DNA of 8,141 nt from Bacillota bacterium. Lineage in GTDB: Bacteria; Bacillota; Clostridia; Christensenellales; Aristaeellaceae. Every line of letters starts with the position of its first letter. The first letter of the stretch is position 1. The notes beneath the pieces were generated by a model. The model searched no databases and was not told where the DNA came from. It was given only the letters and a program-made list of their open reading frames with translations. Positions 1-7,381 of the stretch are shown in pieces. The stretch covers positions 1-8,141 of the forward strand of contig JAEZTD010000059.1 in the NCBI GenBank assembly GCA_023443705.1, given 5' to 3'. The position numbers were made by a program, and so were the translations under genes.

Positions 1-993
1 GACATCGTCAACCGCCTGAACCCCAACCCCCAGGCGGGCATGATCTACTGCTCGAACCTCTGCACCGAGATCGCCCAGAACATGCGCGGGGTCGACCTGG
101 TCAGCCGGGAGATCGTAAACGAGGACGGCGATACGCTGGTCGTCACCACCACCCGCCCCGGCGACTTCGTGGTGTGCAACCTGGCCAGCCTGTCCCTGGG
201 CGTACTGCCGGTGGAGGACGACAATGCAATGGGCGAGGTGATCCAGGCCGCCGTTCGGGCGCTCGACAACGTGATCGACCTCAACTTCTACCCGGTGGCT
301 TACGCCGGGATCACCAACCGGCGCTACCGCTCGATCGGCCTCGGCGTGCACGGCTACCACCACATGCTGGCAAAGCGCGGCATCGCCTGGGAGAGCGAAC
401 GGCACCTCGCCTTCGCGGACGAGGTGTTCGAGCGGATCAACTACTGGACGATCGCCGCCAGCAGCGTCCTTGCCCGGGAGAAGGGCGCGTATTCGCTCTT
501 TGAGGGCAGCGACTGGCAGACCGGCGCCTACTTTGAAAAGCGCGGATATACATCCGAAAAATGGCGCGCGCTGGCCGCGGAGGTCTCCGCAGGCGGGCTT
601 CGAAACGCTTATCTCGTGGCCATCGCGCCCACCAGTTCCACCAGCATTTTGGCGGGCACCACCGCCGGCGTCGACCCGGTGATGAGCCGCTACTACCTGG
701 AGGAGAAGAAGGGCGCGATCCTGCCCCGCGTCGCGCCGGAGCTCTCGATGGCCACCCACTGGTACTACAAGAGCGCCCACACCGTGGACCAGATCTGGTC
801 GGTCCGGGCGGCGGGGGTCAGGCAGCGGCACATCGACCAGTCCCAGAGCGTGAACCTGTACGTCACCAACGAATTCACCATGCGGCAGGTGCTGGAACTC
901 TACCTGCTCGCCCACGCGTCGGGTGTGAAGACCGTCTATTATGTGCGCAGCAAGGCCCTCGAAGTCGAGGCCTGCGACAGTTGTGCGAACTGA
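1..993 (+). CDS. nrdA: Class I ribonucleoside-diphosphate reductase, alpha (R1) subunit, 5'-truncated by window edge
   Basis: This subunit holds the active site that reduces ribonucleoside diphosphates to deoxy forms in the cytoplasm, using a radical delivered by the R2 partner. Only the C-terminal 330 residues are visible; the frame is open from base 1. Seen directly: NLCTEI at visible residues 19-24, giving the Asn, thiyl-radical Cys and Glu of the active site (E. coli N437, C439, E441); Cys59 in FVVCNLASLSLG, the partner redox cysteine (E. coli C462); the PTSST loop at 210-214; the radical-relay Tyr pair 313-314 in KTVYYVRS; and a C-terminal CDSC pair (325 and 328) that would be re-reduced by thioredoxin or a glutaredoxin-like protein. 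The stop is followed by AGGAGG and the R2 gene, so the two are co-transcribed. Class Ia versus Ib (nrdA versus nrdE) cannot be settled, as the N-terminal half is missing and no nrdI or nrdH is visible. The family call is very safe. Confidence 0.95.
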   Translation, partial: DIVNRLNPNPQAGMIYCSNLCTEIAQNMRGVDLVSREIVNEDGDTLVVTTTRPGDFVVCNLASLSLGVLPVEDDNAMGEVIQAAVRALDNVIDLNFYPVAYAGITNRRYRSIGLGVHGYHHMLAKRGIAWESERHLAFADEVFERINYWTIAASSVLAREKGAYSLFEGSDWQTGAYFEKRGYTSEKWRALAAEVSAGGLRNAYLVAIAPTSSTSILAGTTAGVDPVMSRYYLEEKKGAILPRVAPELSMATHWYYKSAHTVDQIWSVRAAGVRQRHIDQSQSVNLYVTNEFTMRQVLELYLLAHASGVKTVYYVRSKALEVEACDSCAN

Positions 994-999
994 AGGAGG
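994..999 (+). promoter_or_regulatory. Ribosome binding site of the R2 gene
   Basis: A perfect AGGAGG lies directly after the R1 stop codon and 7 nt before ATG 1007. It fixes the R2 start there; the same frame is open further upstream, inside the R1 gene, without another good ribosome site. Confidence 0.85.
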
Positions 1000-1006
1000 A
1001 AACGGC

Positions 1007-2050
1007 ATGGCGATTCTCACGAAAAAGCCCCTGTTCAACCCGGAGGGCGACAGCTCAGTCGTCGCGCGCCGCATGATCGGCGGCAACACCACCAACCTTA
1101 ACGACTTCAACAACCTCAAATACACCTGGGTCAGCGACTGGTACCGGCAGGCGATGAACAACTTCTGGATCCCCGAGGAGATCAACCTGAACCCGGACAT
1201 CAAGGACTACCCGAAGCTCGACCGGGCGGAGCGCACCGCCTACGACAAGATCTTGAGCTTCCTCGTATTTCTTGATTCGATCCAGACCGCCAACCTGCCC
1301 GCCGTAGGCGAGTACATCACCGCCAATGAGATCAACCTGTGCCTGACCATCCAGAGCTTTCAGGAGTGCGTACACAGCCAGAGCTACAGCTACATGCTGG
1401 ACACCATCTGCAGCCCCGAGGAGCGCGACCAGATACTCTACCAGTGGCGAACCGACGAGCACCTTTTGCGCCGCAATACCTTTATCGGCGAACTGTACAA
1501 CGCCTTCCGGGTAGACCGGGACGAGTTTACCTTCCTCAAGGTGCTGATCGCCAACTATATCCTCGAGGGCATCTACTTCTACAGCGGCTTCATGTTCTTC
1601 TACAACCTGGGCAGAAACGGCAAAATGCCCGGAAGCGTGCAGGAGATCCGCTACATCAACCGCGACGAGAACACCCACCTGTGGCTGTTCCGCAACATCC
1701 TGCAAGAACTGAAGGCCGAGCGGCCGGATCTGTTCACCGAGGAACGGGTGGAAATTCTCCGGGAGATGATCGCGGAGGGCGTCAGGCAGGAGATCGCCTG
1801 GGGGCGGTACGTGATCGGGGACGACGTGCAGGGACTCACCGGCGATATGGTGACCGATTACATCAAGTATCTCGGCAACCTGCGCTGCTACTCGCTGGGC
1901 TTCGCGCCGCTCTTCGAGGGTTACGACCAGGAGCCGGAGAGCATGGCCTGGGTCAGCCAGTACGCCAACGCCAACATGGTCAAGACCGACTTCTTCGAGG
2001 CCAGGAGCACCGCCTATGCAAAGTCCACCGCGATGGTGGACGACCTGTAG
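1007..2050 (+). CDS. nrdB: Class I ribonucleoside-diphosphate reductase, beta (R2) subunit
   Basis: R2 assembles a dimetal-oxygen centre and stores the tyrosyl radical needed by R1. The protein has 347 residues, normal for the family. All cofactor ligands can be read: Asp90 (FLDSIQ), Glu120 and His123 (ECVH), Glu187 (LEGIYFY), and Glu221 and His224 (RDENTH). The radical tyrosine is kept as Tyr127 in HSQSY, so this is not a Tyr-lacking class Ic enzyme. Trp54 in FWIPEE matches E. coli W48 of the radical-transfer path. The C-terminus ends in VDDL; the acidic tail is the usual R1-docking peptide. The start at ATG 1007 is set by AGGAGG 7 nt upstream. The gene follows R1 after 13 nt and is the last gene of this plus-strand operon, converging on the YitT-family gene. 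By its tail and length it resembles NrdB-type more than NrdF-type proteins, but that subclass call is an inference. Confidence 0.95.
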   Translation: MAILTKKPLFNPEGDSSVVARRMIGGNTTNLNDFNNLKYTWVSDWYRQAMNNFWIPEEINLNPDIKDYPKLDRAERTAYDKILSFLVFLDSIQTANLPAVGEYITANEINLCLTIQSFQECVHSQSYSYMLDTICSPEERDQILYQWRTDEHLLRRNTFIGELYNAFRVDRDEFTFLKVLIANYILEGIYFYSGFMFFYNLGRNGKMPGSVQEIRYINRDENTHLWLFRNILQELKAERPDLFTEERVEILREMIAEGVRQEIAWGRYVIGDDVQGLTGDMVTDYIKYLGNLRCYSLGFAPLFEGYDQEPESMAWVSQYANANMVKTDFFEARSTAYAKSTAMVDDL

Positions 2051-2055
2051 GAGGG

Positions 2056-2088
2056 GCGTTGAAAATCCGCTTCGCGTCTTTTCAACGC
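2056..2088. repeat. Inverted repeat H1, first hairpin of structured element copy 1
   Basis: Perfect 10-bp arms GCGTTGAAAA (2056-2065) and TTTTCAACGC (2079-2088), with a possible inner CGC-TTC-GCG mini-stem. It begins 5 nt after the R2 stop. It could end nrdAB transcription, but no T-tract follows on the plus strand (GTAAGAAGG). The hairpin at 7382-7412 has the same outer stem with two compensatory base-pair changes (arm GCATCGAAAA), so it is better read as part of a repeated element than as an ordinary terminator. Confidence 0.75.
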
Positions 2089-2102
2089 GTAAGAAGGGCT
2101 GC

Positions 2103-2140
2103 GGGAGCCTGAAATCCTGCGGGATTTCCGGGCGGCTCCC
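2103..2140. repeat. Inverted repeat H2, second hairpin of structured element copy 1
   Basis: A 38-nt hairpin: outer 7-bp stem GGGAGCC (2103-2109) with GGCTCCC (2134-2140), asymmetric internal loop TG / CCGGGC, inner 6-bp stem AAATCC / GGATTT, tetraloop TGCG. It is preceded by CTGC and followed by TGAC. The copy at 7429-7466 has the same length, internal loop, inner stem and flanks, but two outer-stem pairs are changed in a compensatory way. Function unknown. Confidence 0.8.
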
Positions 2141-2154
2141 TGACAGGCGGAATT

Positions 2155-2190
2155 GTTTCCTCCACCAGTGTGCGCACTGGTTATGGAAAC
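2155..2190. repeat. Inverted repeat H3 with nested stem
   Basis: Outer arms GTTTCC (2155-2160) and GGAAAC (2185-2190) enclose a 3x3 internal loop (TCC/TAT) and a perfect 7-bp stem ACCAGTG / CACTGGT with a TGCG tetraloop. It sits 14 nt after H2. The CCACCAG...CTGGT core is shared with the hairpin that follows the second H2 copy (7485-7511), which suggests the order H1-H2-H3 is a unit. Confidence 0.65.
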
Positions 2191-2219
2191 CGTTCCCGGC
2201 GCGCGGGTCGCCGGGGACG
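2191..2219. repeat. GC-rich inverted repeat H4
   Basis: Arms CGTTCCCGGCG (2191-2201) and CGCCGGGGACG (2209-2219), 11 pairs including one G-T wobble, loop of 7 nt. It abuts H3 with no spacer. A G-T pair that still allows stacking if transcribed on the strand shown fits a folded RNA slightly better than a protein-binding DNA palindrome, but that is only suggestive. No equivalent is seen in the second intergenic cluster. Confidence 0.6.
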
Positions 2220-2251
2220 AAAGAACAGAAAGACGGGGCTTATCGACGAGT

Positions 2252-2280
2252 TGAGGCATCCGAATGGACCGGATGCCTCA
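2252..2280. terminator. Inverted repeat H5 just past the YitT-family stop codon, possible terminator
   Basis: Perfect 11-bp arms TGAGGCATCCG (2252-2262) and CGGATGCCTCA (2270-2280) with a 7-nt loop, 4 nt beyond the YitT-family stop codon on the minus strand. The position between convergent genes suits a terminator, possibly for both directions, but neither side has a T-tract, so a classical intrinsic terminator is not shown. The preceding 2220-2251 has no structure or gene that I can support. Confidence 0.45.
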
Positions 2281-2284
2281 CTTG

Positions 2285-3193
2285 TCACCTGCTGATGTGC
2301 TTGAAGTTGCCCAGCGTCTTTGTCACGTCGGACACGCAGGCGAAGGTATCCGGAAATTCGGAGAGGATTTCCGTCATCCGCGTGATCTGGTGCTTGTTGA
2401 CGATGCAGATCAGCAGCGCCTTTTTCTGGTGGGTATACCCGCCCTCGGCGCTTATGATGGTCACGCTGTGCTTGAGCTTTTCGATGAGGGCTTTTCCAAT
2501 TTCCTCCGGGTGCGTGGTGACGATCTCCACCTTCAGCGCCTGCTCGCCGCCCTTTAAAATGCTGTCGCTGACCTTCGAGGTGATGAAGCTGTACAGGATC
2601 GACAGGATCACCGCTTCGATGTTGAAGTTGTACACAAAGTAGGAAATCGCGGCGACCGCCACGTTCAGCGCAAAAGTGATGCGCACCATGGAATGCTCCG
2701 GACGCTTTTTGTGTACGTAGGCGGCGATGAAGTCGGTGCCGCCGGTGCTGCCGCCCCGCCGGATCGCCGCGCCGTAAATCAGGCCGTTGATCGTGCCGGA
2801 CGCCACCGGCGCCAGCAGCGTGCTGCGCCCGTCGCCGGTAAAGTAGACGAACCGGGAAACATCGACCACGCTTTGAAGGAGCAGCATCGAACCGGAGAAG
2901 GCCAGTACGAAGGTCAGCGTCTTGAGGGAGAACTGCCGCCCGACCCTGAAAAGCGCAAAGATCGCGAGCGGAAGGTTGACAATCAGCGACATGTAGCCGA
3001 TGCTGAAGTGGAAGAGGTATTGCACCATCGTCGCAAGGCCGTTGACACCGGCGGGCGCGAAGGCGTTGTGCAGGATGAAAATCTGATAGTTCAGCGCCGT
3101 CAGCGCCGCGAGGCCCGTGAGGATCAGGTAATCAAGAGCGAGGCTGTGCGCGCTTTTCCTCGGCATGTCAACCGCCCTTTCGCTCGTCTTCAT
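2285..3193 (-). CDS. YitT-family multi-pass membrane protein (DUF161 plus DUF2179)
   Basis: A membrane protein of 302 residues with about six hydrophobic segments (roughly 20-40, 54-80, 91-112, 126-142, 171-190 and 192-206), followed by a soluble C-terminal domain (about 218-300) of the DUF2179 type. Family signatures are seen in APAGVNGLATM (46-56), GGSTGGTDFIA (147-157), the segment around YSFITSKVSD (201-210), and ISAEGGYTHQKKALL (247-261). The molecular function of YitT proteins is not established; transporter roles have been guessed. It is the last gene of the minus-strand operon, 15 bp after the 5'-nucleotidase gene, so it is probably co-transcribed with the phn transporter. The start is uncertain: ATG 3193 has GAGGG 12 nt upstream, overlapping the previous stop, whereas Met10 (ATG at 3166) has AAAGGGCGG 5 nt upstream and would give 293 residues with the whole membrane domain intact. 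Confidence 0.88.
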   Translation of the reverse strand: MKTSERAVDMPRKSAHSLALDYLILTGLAALTALNYQIFILHNAFAPAGVNGLATMVQYLFHFSIGYMSLIVNLPLAIFALFRVGRQFSLKTLTFVLAFSGSMLLLQSVVDVSRFVYFTGDGRSTLLAPVASGTINGLIYGAAIRRGGSTGGTDFIAAYVHKKRPEHSMVRITFALNVAVAAISYFVYNFNIEAVILSILYSFITSKVSDSILKGGEQALKVEIVTTHPEEIGKALIEKLKHSVTIISAEGGYTHQKKALLICIVNKHQITRMTEILSEFPDTFACVSDVTKTLGNFKHISR

Positions 3194-3208
3194 ATGGGCA
3201 TCCGGCCC

Positions 3209-4741
3209 TCATTGATTATGGCGCGTCCGCGCGGATGCATGCGCGGGGCGCTGCGGCATGAACACGCTGAAACACGCCTTGTCTGGGATTTCTACAACGC
3301 TGCGGCTCCCCAGGTAGCCGAGGATCAGCTCGCTGACCTCCGTAAGGATCTCTTTTTCACGGGGCAGGCCCACGTACGAATGGAAGTTGCCGGTGCCGGT
3401 GGCGCGGTAATTGTTGGTCACAAGCAGGAATTCGTCCCCGTCCGAAACGCTCCGGCCGTTTCGCTCAAGGCGCGAAACGCGGCTGCCCTCCGGGCGGGAG
3501 AGGTCAAACGCGTACTCGACGCCCATGAAGTAATCGTAGTTGTAGTGCGCCGCCTTGGGGCGCAAAAACGATTCGGCGATGGAAACATCGCCGCTTTCGC
3601 TTACATGGAAATACCGGGCGCACTGCTCCAGCGCCGCGCGAAGCGCCGCCCCGGTGATTCTTAAGACCACCAGTGTGTTGGAATAGACGTAGCTGGACAC
3701 CACGTCCCGGACGGTCACATTTTCCTCAAAGCCGCGCACGTCGTTGCCCAGCGCCGTGGCGGAGATGTCCGCGCCGCTGGCCGCGAGCTGCACCATGTTG
3801 AAAAAATCCGCGATGGGGGAGCCGTGAAGCGCCATGTCCAGCTTGGCGCCCGGCTTCAGCGCCTGAGACAGGTGGCCGATGGGCGTATCCAGCCATCCGG
3901 AGAGGCCGCGGAACAGTTCCCGCTGCCACGGCTCCAGCGCCGCCGGGGTTTCGGGCGCGACCAGCCGGGAATGGAAGCGGTCTTCGTCGTCCAGCGTGAC
4001 GACCGCATAAGAGATGGCGTTCGCGGGCGTCTGCACCACGTGGGTGTTGTGGTAGGTTTTGCCCGCGATGGCGGCGTGCTGATGCCCGGTGACGAGAAGG
4101 TCGAAGGGCAGTTCCTCGCACAGGCGGCAGGCGATGTTTTCGTCGGTGGCGCTCAGGAGCTTTCCGGTTTCCAGATCCTTTTCAAAGCCGCCGTGATAGA
4201 TGCCGATCAGAACATCCACCTCTTCCCGAAGGGCCTGGACGCAGCGCCGCGCGGCCTCGAAGGGGTCGGAGACCACGAAGCCTTCCAGGTTCTCCGGCTT
4301 TTCCCAAAGGGTGATCCAGCTGGTCACAACGCCGACGAGCCCCACCCGAAGGCCGTTCTCCATCACCCGAACCGCGTGAGGCAGGATGGGGAGGTCGCCG
4401 GTTTCGTCGGCCACGTTGGCGCACAGACACGCGGCGTCAAGCGACTTCAAATAATCCGCGAGCGCGCGCCGACCGTAGTTGAAATCGTGGTTTCCAAGGG
4501 CCACATAGTCGCATTTCAGGCGGTTCATCGCGGCGGAGACAGGGGTGGGGATGCCCCGCTCATGGCAATAGTAGGTCAGCGGAGAGCCCTGCAGGCTGTC
4601 GCCGCCGTCGATGACGAGGGTGTTTCCATCCTTGGGGAAATTCATCGAGAAAAGCCCCATCGGGCGGGGTGTCTCATCCAGAAAGTTCGTCGGATACAGA
4701 TAGCCGTGGGTGTCCGAGGTAAAGTAGACCGTAAGCTTCAT
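3209..4741 (-). CDS. Bifunctional metallophosphatase / 5'-nucleotidase family enzyme (UshA/YfkN-like), apparently cytoplasmic
   Basis: A two-domain metal-dependent phosphoesterase of 510 residues. The N-terminal metallophosphatase domain (about 1-250) carries the metal-site motifs SDTHG (9-13), GGDSLQGSP (46-54), GNHDF (83-87), YHGG (182-185) and TGHQH (218-222). The C-terminal 5'-nucleotidase domain (about 285-490) includes DVVSSYVYSNTLVVLRITG (346-364) and the substrate-loop motif TNNYRATGTGNF (442-453). Known relatives hydrolyse nucleoside 5'-monophosphates, 2',3'-cyclic nucleotides or UDP-sugars; the substrate here cannot be told. The start is ATG 4741, because MKLTVYFTSDTHG is the usual family N-terminus; the longer upstream reading only runs into the phnE gene. 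From that start there is no signal peptide, unlike secreted UshA, so it should act inside the cell. It lies 7 bp after the second phnE, which suggests that it processes the imported ligand. Confidence 0.92.
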   Translation of the reverse strand: MKLTVYFTSDTHGYLYPTNFLDETPRPMGLFSMNFPKDGNTLVIDGGDSLQGSPLTYYCHERGIPTPVSAAMNRLKCDYVALGNHDFNYGRRALADYLKSLDAACLCANVADETGDLPILPHAVRVMENGLRVGLVGVVTSWITLWEKPENLEGFVVSDPFEAARRCVQALREEVDVLIGIYHGGFEKDLETGKLLSATDENIACRLCEELPFDLLVTGHQHAAIAGKTYHNTHVVQTPANAISYAVVTLDDEDRFHSRLVAPETPAALEPWQRELFRGLSGWLDTPIGHLSQALKPGAKLDMALHGSPIADFFNMVQLAASGADISATALGNDVRGFEENVTVRDVVSSYVYSNTLVVLRITGAALRAALEQCARYFHVSESGDVSIAESFLRPKAAHYNYDYFMGVEYAFDLSRPEGSRVSRLERNGRSVSDGDEFLLVTNNYRATGTGNFHSYVGLPREKEILTEVSELILGYLGSRSVVEIPDKACFSVFMPQRPAHASARTRHNQ

Positions 4742-4748
4742 TTCTTCG

Positions 4749-5567
4749 TTAGCCTCTCGCCAGTTTTTTGCGCGCCTTGGTGGAGACAAGCTCGATCACA
4801 AGCATCAAAATCACCATGCCGCAGAGGTACGCGCCCACCATGCTCCAGCGGCGGCTGTTGATGCACTGGATCAGCGCCGCGCCGATGCCGCCCGCGCCGA
4901 CGATGCCCAGCGTGGTCGCGTCCTTGATGTTGATGTCGAAGCGGTAGATCAGCGTGGATATGAAGTTTGCGTAGAGCTGCGGCAGGATGCCGTAGCGGAT
5001 CTTCTGGAAGGTGGTGCAGCCGGCGGCGTCCAGGCTTTCGAGGATCTTTATGTCCAAATCCTCGATGGCGGTAATGTACATCTTGGAGATCATGCCGATG
5101 GAGCAGACGCTCTGGGTCACCACGCCGCAAAACGCCCCCGGCCCGGTCACCCGGATCCACACAAGCGCCCAGACGAGGCTGGGAATCGTGCGGATCAGAA
5201 GGATGAACGCCCGGGAGAGGAAGGCCAGCCATTTGGGCATGATGTTCTCGCTGGCGAGGAAGCTGAAGGGCACCGCCAGAAGGCCGCCGATCAGCGTACC
5301 CAGAAGGGCGATGGCGACGGTTTCAAACAGCTGGTAGGGTACACCCTCCGGCGTCAGGTTGATGAGCAGCCGCATGTCCGGATGGGTAATCCCGTAGATG
5401 ATGCCGTAGGCCACCTCGCTGCCCTTGGCGGCAAGACCCTTGAACTCAATCGCCGCGCCGGACCAGCCAAGGATGGCCGCGACCGCCAGCAGCGCCAGCG
5501 TGTACAGCCACCACCTGCGGGGCTTTTTCTCATACATCTCGTCGATGGGGTTGATCGCTCGTTGCAT
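4749..5567 (-). CDS. phnE: Phosphonate-type ABC transporter permease PhnE (second copy)
   Basis: An inner-membrane permease of 272 residues forming half of the channel of a PhnCDE-type importer. A first hydrophobic segment at about 19-40 (WWLYTLALLAVAAILGW) is followed by a BPD-type permease domain (about 75-262). The EAA-type loop that contacts the ATPase is seen at 177-197 (ESLDAAGCTTFQKI...LPQ), and the PhnE signature DINIKDATTLGIVGAGGIG at 211-229. ATG 5567 has GGGAGG at 5573-5578, 5 nt upstream and overlapping the stop codon of the preceding phnE, so translation is probably coupled. The two PhnE proteins are diverged paralogs, expected to pair as a heterodimer. The assignment to the phosphonate family rests on PhnE sequence features; related systems import phosphite or hypophosphite, so substrate is not proved. 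Confidence 0.92.
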   Translation of the reverse strand: MQRAINPIDEMYEKKPRRWWLYTLALLAVAAILGWSGAAIEFKGLAAKGSEVAYGIIYGITHPDMRLLINLTPEGVPYQLFETVAIALLGTLIGGLLAVPFSFLASENIMPKWLAFLSRAFILLIRTIPSLVWALVWIRVTGPGAFCGVVTQSVCSIGMISKMYITAIEDLDIKILESLDAAGCTTFQKIRYGILPQLYANFISTLIYRFDINIKDATTLGIVGAGGIGAALIQCINSRRWSMVGAYLCGMVILMLVIELVSTKARKKLARG

Positions 5568-5572
5568 GGCGC

Positions 5573-5578
5573 CCTCCC
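5573..5578 (-). promoter_or_regulatory. Ribosome binding site of second phnE
   Basis: GGGAGG on the minus strand, 5 nt before ATG 5567. It shares its last base with the stop codon of the upstream phnE, a layout that favours reinitiation. Confidence 0.7.
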
Positions 5579-6428
5579 TAGCTGAGCCTGCGGCGCAGGG
5601 CCTGGCTTAGATTTTCGATGATGAGCACCACGACGAACAGCGCGATCAGAACCGTGCCCAGCCCCTCGTAATCGCGCCAGCCGATCCGCTCGTTGATGAG
5701 GATGCCCAGGCCGCCCGCGCCGACATAGCCCAGGATCGAGGCGGCGCGGATGTTGATCTCAAACGAATACAGGCAGTGGGACAGGTACGTGGGCAGGATC
5801 TGCGGCCAGCAGGCGCTCCAGAAGGCCTGAAACTTCGACGCGCCCAGCGCCTCCATCGCCTCGAAAGCGCCCATGTCGATGGTTTCAATGCTCTCGTAGA
5901 GCATCTTGGCCACGACGCCGAAAGTGAAAACGGTAATCGCTACCGTCCCGGCAAAGGTGCCGAGCCCAAAAATCAGCGCGGAGACCGACGCGATCACGAG
6001 GGTTGGCAGCGTGCGGACGATGTTCAAAATGACCCGAAGGATAGACACCAGCGCGCCGCTTTTGACGATGTTGGCGGAGGCCATCACGGCGAACGGCAGC
6101 GAGACGAGGGAGCCGATCACCGAGCCCATCACGCTCATCTTGATGGTGTCGAGCAGCGGGGGAAGGACCTTTGGCATATAGTCCCAGTCGGGAGAAAAAA
6201 CCTTCTGGAGAATTACGGTGAACTGATGCCCGCGGCGGACGATGATGGAGAGGTCGAATTTGGTAATCACCACCGAGCCCCAGACCGCGGCGATCATGAT
6301 GAGCGCGAACAGCCACGCCCTCGAGCGGGGCTTTCGGACCGTTTTTCCGCCCACCGCCATCACCCGGGGCGGAAACAGCCGATCGAAAAGGGCGGGACGG
6401 GCGACCGCCGGCTGCGACAATCTTGCCA

Positions 6429-6429
<1 letters not shown>
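5578..6429 (-). CDS. phnE: Phosphonate-type ABC transporter permease PhnE (first copy)
   Basis: A permease of 283 residues. It has a cytoplasmic N-terminal stretch of about 37 residues with a GGKTVRKPRSRAWLF segment, which is familiar from Clostridia PhnE proteins rather than an oddity, then hydrophobic segments at about 39-56, 97-120, 126-145, 148-172 and 257-272. The EAA-type coupling loop is EAMEALGASKFQAFW through CWPQ (190-210), and FEINIRAASILGYVGAGG (223-240) is the PhnE signature. Its ATG shares one base with the phnC stop (TGATG on the minus strand), so translation is coupled; a purine-rich AAAGGGG lies 11 nt upstream inside phnC. Together with the second PhnE it should form the transmembrane channel for PhnC and PhnD. 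Confidence 0.93.
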
Positions 6430-7226
<797 letters not shown>

Positions 7227-7233
7227 AGACATG

Positions 7234-7237
7234 CCTC
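7234..7237 (-). promoter_or_regulatory. Ribosome binding site that decides the phnC start
   Basis: GAGG (within GATGAGG) on the minus strand, 7 nt before ATG 7226 and only 1 nt before the alternative ATG 7232, so initiation at 7226 is favoured. Confidence 0.6.
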
Positions 7238-7285
7238 ATCGCTTTGTATAGAATGGTAGCTTCCGGACCCGAACACCCACGATTT

Positions 7286-7314
7286 ACTATACCATTCCGG
7301 CGCTGGAATGACAA
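7286..7314 (-). promoter_or_regulatory. Sigma-70/SigA-type promoter of the phnC-phnE-phnE-nucleotidase-yitT operon
   Basis: On the minus strand: -35 TTGTCA (7309-7314), spacer of exactly 17 bp, -10 TATAGT (7286-7291); five of six consensus bases in each box. An AT-rich stretch (TTTTATA) lies directly upstream of the -35. The start of transcription would fall near 7279, leaving a leader of about 50 nt before phnC. It is the only strong promoter pattern I found in this gap. Confidence 0.7.
7293..7310. promoter_or_regulatory. Operator-like inverted repeat inside the promoter spacer
   Basis: CATTCC (7293-7298) and GGAATG (7305-7310) are perfect 6-bp arms around GGCGCT, placed between the -35 and -10 boxes of the phnC promoter. 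A further half-site, GAATGGTA at 7251-7258, is the inverted match of TACCATTC at 7290-7297. A repressor that binds between the boxes would block RNA polymerase. The regulator is unknown, and no Pho-box direct repeats were seen. Confidence 0.45.
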
Positions 7315-7341
7315 TATAAAACGCATGCAAGCGAAGGTAAA

Positions 7342-7378
7342 GGATGGCGCCACCAGTACGAATCTGGTGGCGCCATCC
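7342..7378. repeat. Long perfect inverted repeat HA, first copy
   Basis: Perfect 15-bp arms GGATGGCGCCACCAG (7342-7356) and CTGGTGGCGCCATCC (7364-7378) with a TACGAAT loop. Positions 7347-7376 match 7485-7514 over 30 nt with one mismatch, in the loop. On the minus strand the stem is followed by TTTACCTT, so it may also slow or end transcription coming from phnD, just upstream of the phnC promoter. Confidence 0.8.
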
Positions 7379-7381
7379 AAG

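Noticed and set aside
1055..1705. Open frame of 216 codons on the minus strand opposite nrdB
   Set aside because: It lies wholly inside the well-supported R2 gene, has low-complexity Val/Asp-rich composition and no ribosome site; a GC-rich antisense shadow.
2056..2088. Classical intrinsic terminator of nrdAB
   Set aside because: The stem is followed by GTAAGAAGG, not a T-tract, and the same hairpin recurs at 7382 away from any gene end in that direction.
2693..3664. Open frame of 323 codons on the plus strand across the YitT-family and nucleotidase genes
   Set aside because: It spans two real minus-strand genes and their junction, and has charged low-complexity composition typical of GC-rich antisense frames.
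3824..4861. Open frame of 345 codons on the plus strand opposite the nucleotidase gene
   Set aside because: Antisense to a gene with complete catalytic motifs; its Arg/Gly/Val-rich translation matches no family that I recognise.
7227..7285. Riboswitch or attenuator in the phnC leader
   Set aside because: The predicted leader is only about 50 nt, has no conserved aptamer-like core and no strong competing hairpins; the GAATGGTA/TACCATTC pairing partner lies at the promoter, not in the transcript.
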